From NCBI GenBank assembly GCA_002280555.1, contig NCEE01000037.1:1-16491 (forward strand): a DNA stretch of 16,491 bases, written 5' to 3'. This document shows, piece by piece, positions 15,409 to 16,491 of the stretch (position 1 is the stretch's first letter; each line of letters opens with the position of its first letter). Position numbers and translations under genes: made by a program. This DNA is from Sphingomonas sp. 32-62-10 (lineage in GTDB: Bacteria > Pseudomonadota > Alphaproteobacteria > Sphingomonadales > Sphingomonadaceae). Under the pieces are notes generated by a model. The model ran no database searches and had not been told where the DNA came from. It saw nothing but the letters and a program-made list of their open reading frames with translations.

Positions 15409-16491
15409 GCGCGAACGTCCCCGAGCGTTGTTTCCTCATTCCACCTGAGGGCCTTGAGGACGCTGTCGATGATGGCGTCGGCGTCAAGGCCGGCCTGGGC
15501 GTACTGGATTTCGGGTTTGTCGTGGTCCTGGAACACGTCCGGCAGGCGGAGCGTGCGGAGCTTGAGCCCGGCGTCTATCAGCCCGGTGTCGCTGGCGAAG
15601 GTGAGGACGTGGGCGCCGAGGCCCCCGACGGCGTTTTCCTCGATCGTGATCGCCACTTCATGCGTGGTGAGCAGCTTGCGGATCAGGTCCTCGTCGAGCG
15701 GCTTGGCGAACCGCAGATCGGCGACCGTGGTGGAAAGCCCCTTGGCGTCGAGCGCGTCGGCGGCCTTCAGCGCCTCACCCAGCCGCGTGCCGAGCGAGAG
15801 GATCGCGACCTTGTGCCCGGTGCGAACGATCCGGCCCTTGCCGATCTCAAGCCGTTCGGGGACGGCGGGCAGCGCAACGCCGGTGCCATTGCCGCGGGGG
15901 TAGCGCAGCGCGATCGGGCCGCTGTCATGCAGCGCGGCGGTATAGGTCATATGGACCAGCTCGGCCTCATCAGCGGCGGCCATCACCACCAGATTGGGCA
16001 AGGTCGCGAGATAGGTCACGTCGAAGCTGCCCGCATGGGTGCAGCCATCGGCGCCGACCAGGCCAGCGCGGTCGATCGCGAACCGCACCGGCAGGTTCTG
16101 GATCGCGACATCATGCACGACCTGATCATAGGCGCGCTGCAGGAAGGTCGAGTAGATCGCGCAGAACGGGCGCATCCCCTGCGCGGCAAGACCCGCTGCA
16201 AAGGTTACGGCATGCTGCTCGGCAATGCCGACATCGAAGAACCGGTCCGGGTGTGCCTTGGCGAACTTGTCGAGGCCGGTGCCGCTGGGCATCGCCGCGG
16301 TGATCGCGCAGATGGTCGGGTCGGTCTCGGCAAGCTTGCTGAGCGTCTCGCCGAACACATTCTGGTACGCCGGCGGCCCGGGCGGTGCCTTGACCTGCAC
16401 GCCCGACACAACGTCGAACTTCTGGACGCCGTGATATTTGTCCGCCGCTGCCTCGGCCGGGCCATAGCCCTTGCCCTTTTTGGTGACGACA
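15405..16491 (-). CDS. dxs: Dxs, 1-deoxy-D-xylulose-5-phosphate synthase, C-terminal part
   Basis: Dxs condenses pyruvate and glyceraldehyde 3-phosphate with thiamine diphosphate, the first and often rate-limiting step of the MEP pathway. About 361 C-terminal residues of some 640 are present; the frame is open to the right edge, where it reads VTKKGKGYGPAEAAADKYHG, a conserved Dxs segment. The central transketolase-like domain carries FDVGIAEQHAVTFAAGLA with the catalytic Glu of GIAEQH, then YSTFLQRAYDQVVHDV and DRAGLVGADGCTHAG. The C-terminal domain reads ALRYPRGNG, then VTIEEN-like TIEENAVGGLG. The TGA stop overlaps the GTG of the DUF2141 gene. As leading gene of this transcript, it links isoprenoid supply to hopanoid transport. 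Confidence 0.96.
   Translation of the reverse strand, partial: VVTKKGKGYGPAEAAADKYHGVQKFDVVSGVQVKAPPGPPAYQNVFGETLSKLAETDPTICAITAAMPSGTGLDKFAKAHPDRFFDVGIAEQHAVTFAAGLAAQGMRPFCAIYSTFLQRAYDQVVHDVAIQNLPVRFAIDRAGLVGADGCTHAGSFDVTYLATLPNLVVMAAADEAELVHMTYTAALHDSGPIALRYPRGNGTGVALPAVPERLEIGKGRIVRTGHKVAILSLGTRLGEALKAADALDAKGLSTTVADLRFAKPLDEDLIRKLLTTHEVAITIEENAVGGLGAHVLTFASDTGLIDAGLKLRTLRLPDVFQDHDKPEIQYAQAGLDADAIIDSVLKALRWNEETTLGDVRA

Overview
This 16.5 kb window is a hopanoid (bacterial triterpenoid) biosynthesis and transport locus, flanked and interleaved by genes for isoprenoid precursor supply. High GC content, the gene order hpnA-B-C-D-E-shc-G, the alphaproteobacterial style of the HpnC/HpnD/Shc proteins and the short palindromic repeats between and inside genes all suggest a Sphingomonadales alphaproteobacterium (Sphingomonas-like). 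That assignment is inference from gene content; no rRNA gene is present.

Layout. (1) 1-154, minus: the first 51 codons of a gene resembling hpnI (hopanoid glycosyltransferase), divergent from the main operon. (2) 239-5367, plus: hpnA, hpnB, hpnC, hpnD and hpnE, each overlapping the next by a few bases (GTGA or ATGA) or by 16 bases (hpnD/hpnE), so almost certainly one translationally coupled transcript. (3) 5492-8287, plus: shc (squalene-hopene cyclase) and hpnG, each preceded by a palindromic repeat in the intergenic gap. (4) 8284-10409, minus: ispH then hpnH; the stop codon of hpnH overlaps that of hpnG head-on. (5) 10758-12339, plus: hpnM and a broken mlaA. (6) 12317-16491, minus: dxs (5' part outside the window), a DUF2141 secreted protein, and hpnN.

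How the genes work together. Dxs and IspH are the first and last enzymes of the MEP pathway and supply IPP/DMAPP for farnesyl diphosphate. HpnD, HpnC and HpnE convert farnesyl diphosphate to squalene, and Shc cyclises squalene to hopene. HpnH adds a 5'-deoxyadenosyl group and HpnG removes adenine to give ribosylhopane, the root of the extended hopanoids. HpnI and possibly HpnA/HpnB belong to side-chain decoration or associated steps. HpnN (inner-membrane RND transporter), HpnM (periplasmic MlaC-like protein) and MlaA (outer membrane) look like an envelope route for hopanoids.

Unusual points. hpnE and hpnG each carry an in-frame palindromic repeat of about 80-105 bp that adds roughly 25-35 residues to the enzyme. 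Two other repeat families sit upstream of shc and upstream of hpnG; in both, differences between the two arms are compensatory, so each arm keeps its own hairpin. mlaA is interrupted by an internal deletion that changes frame. hpnC appears to lack about ten residues that I recall as conserved in the family. A DUF2141 gene of unknown role is coupled between dxs and hpnN.
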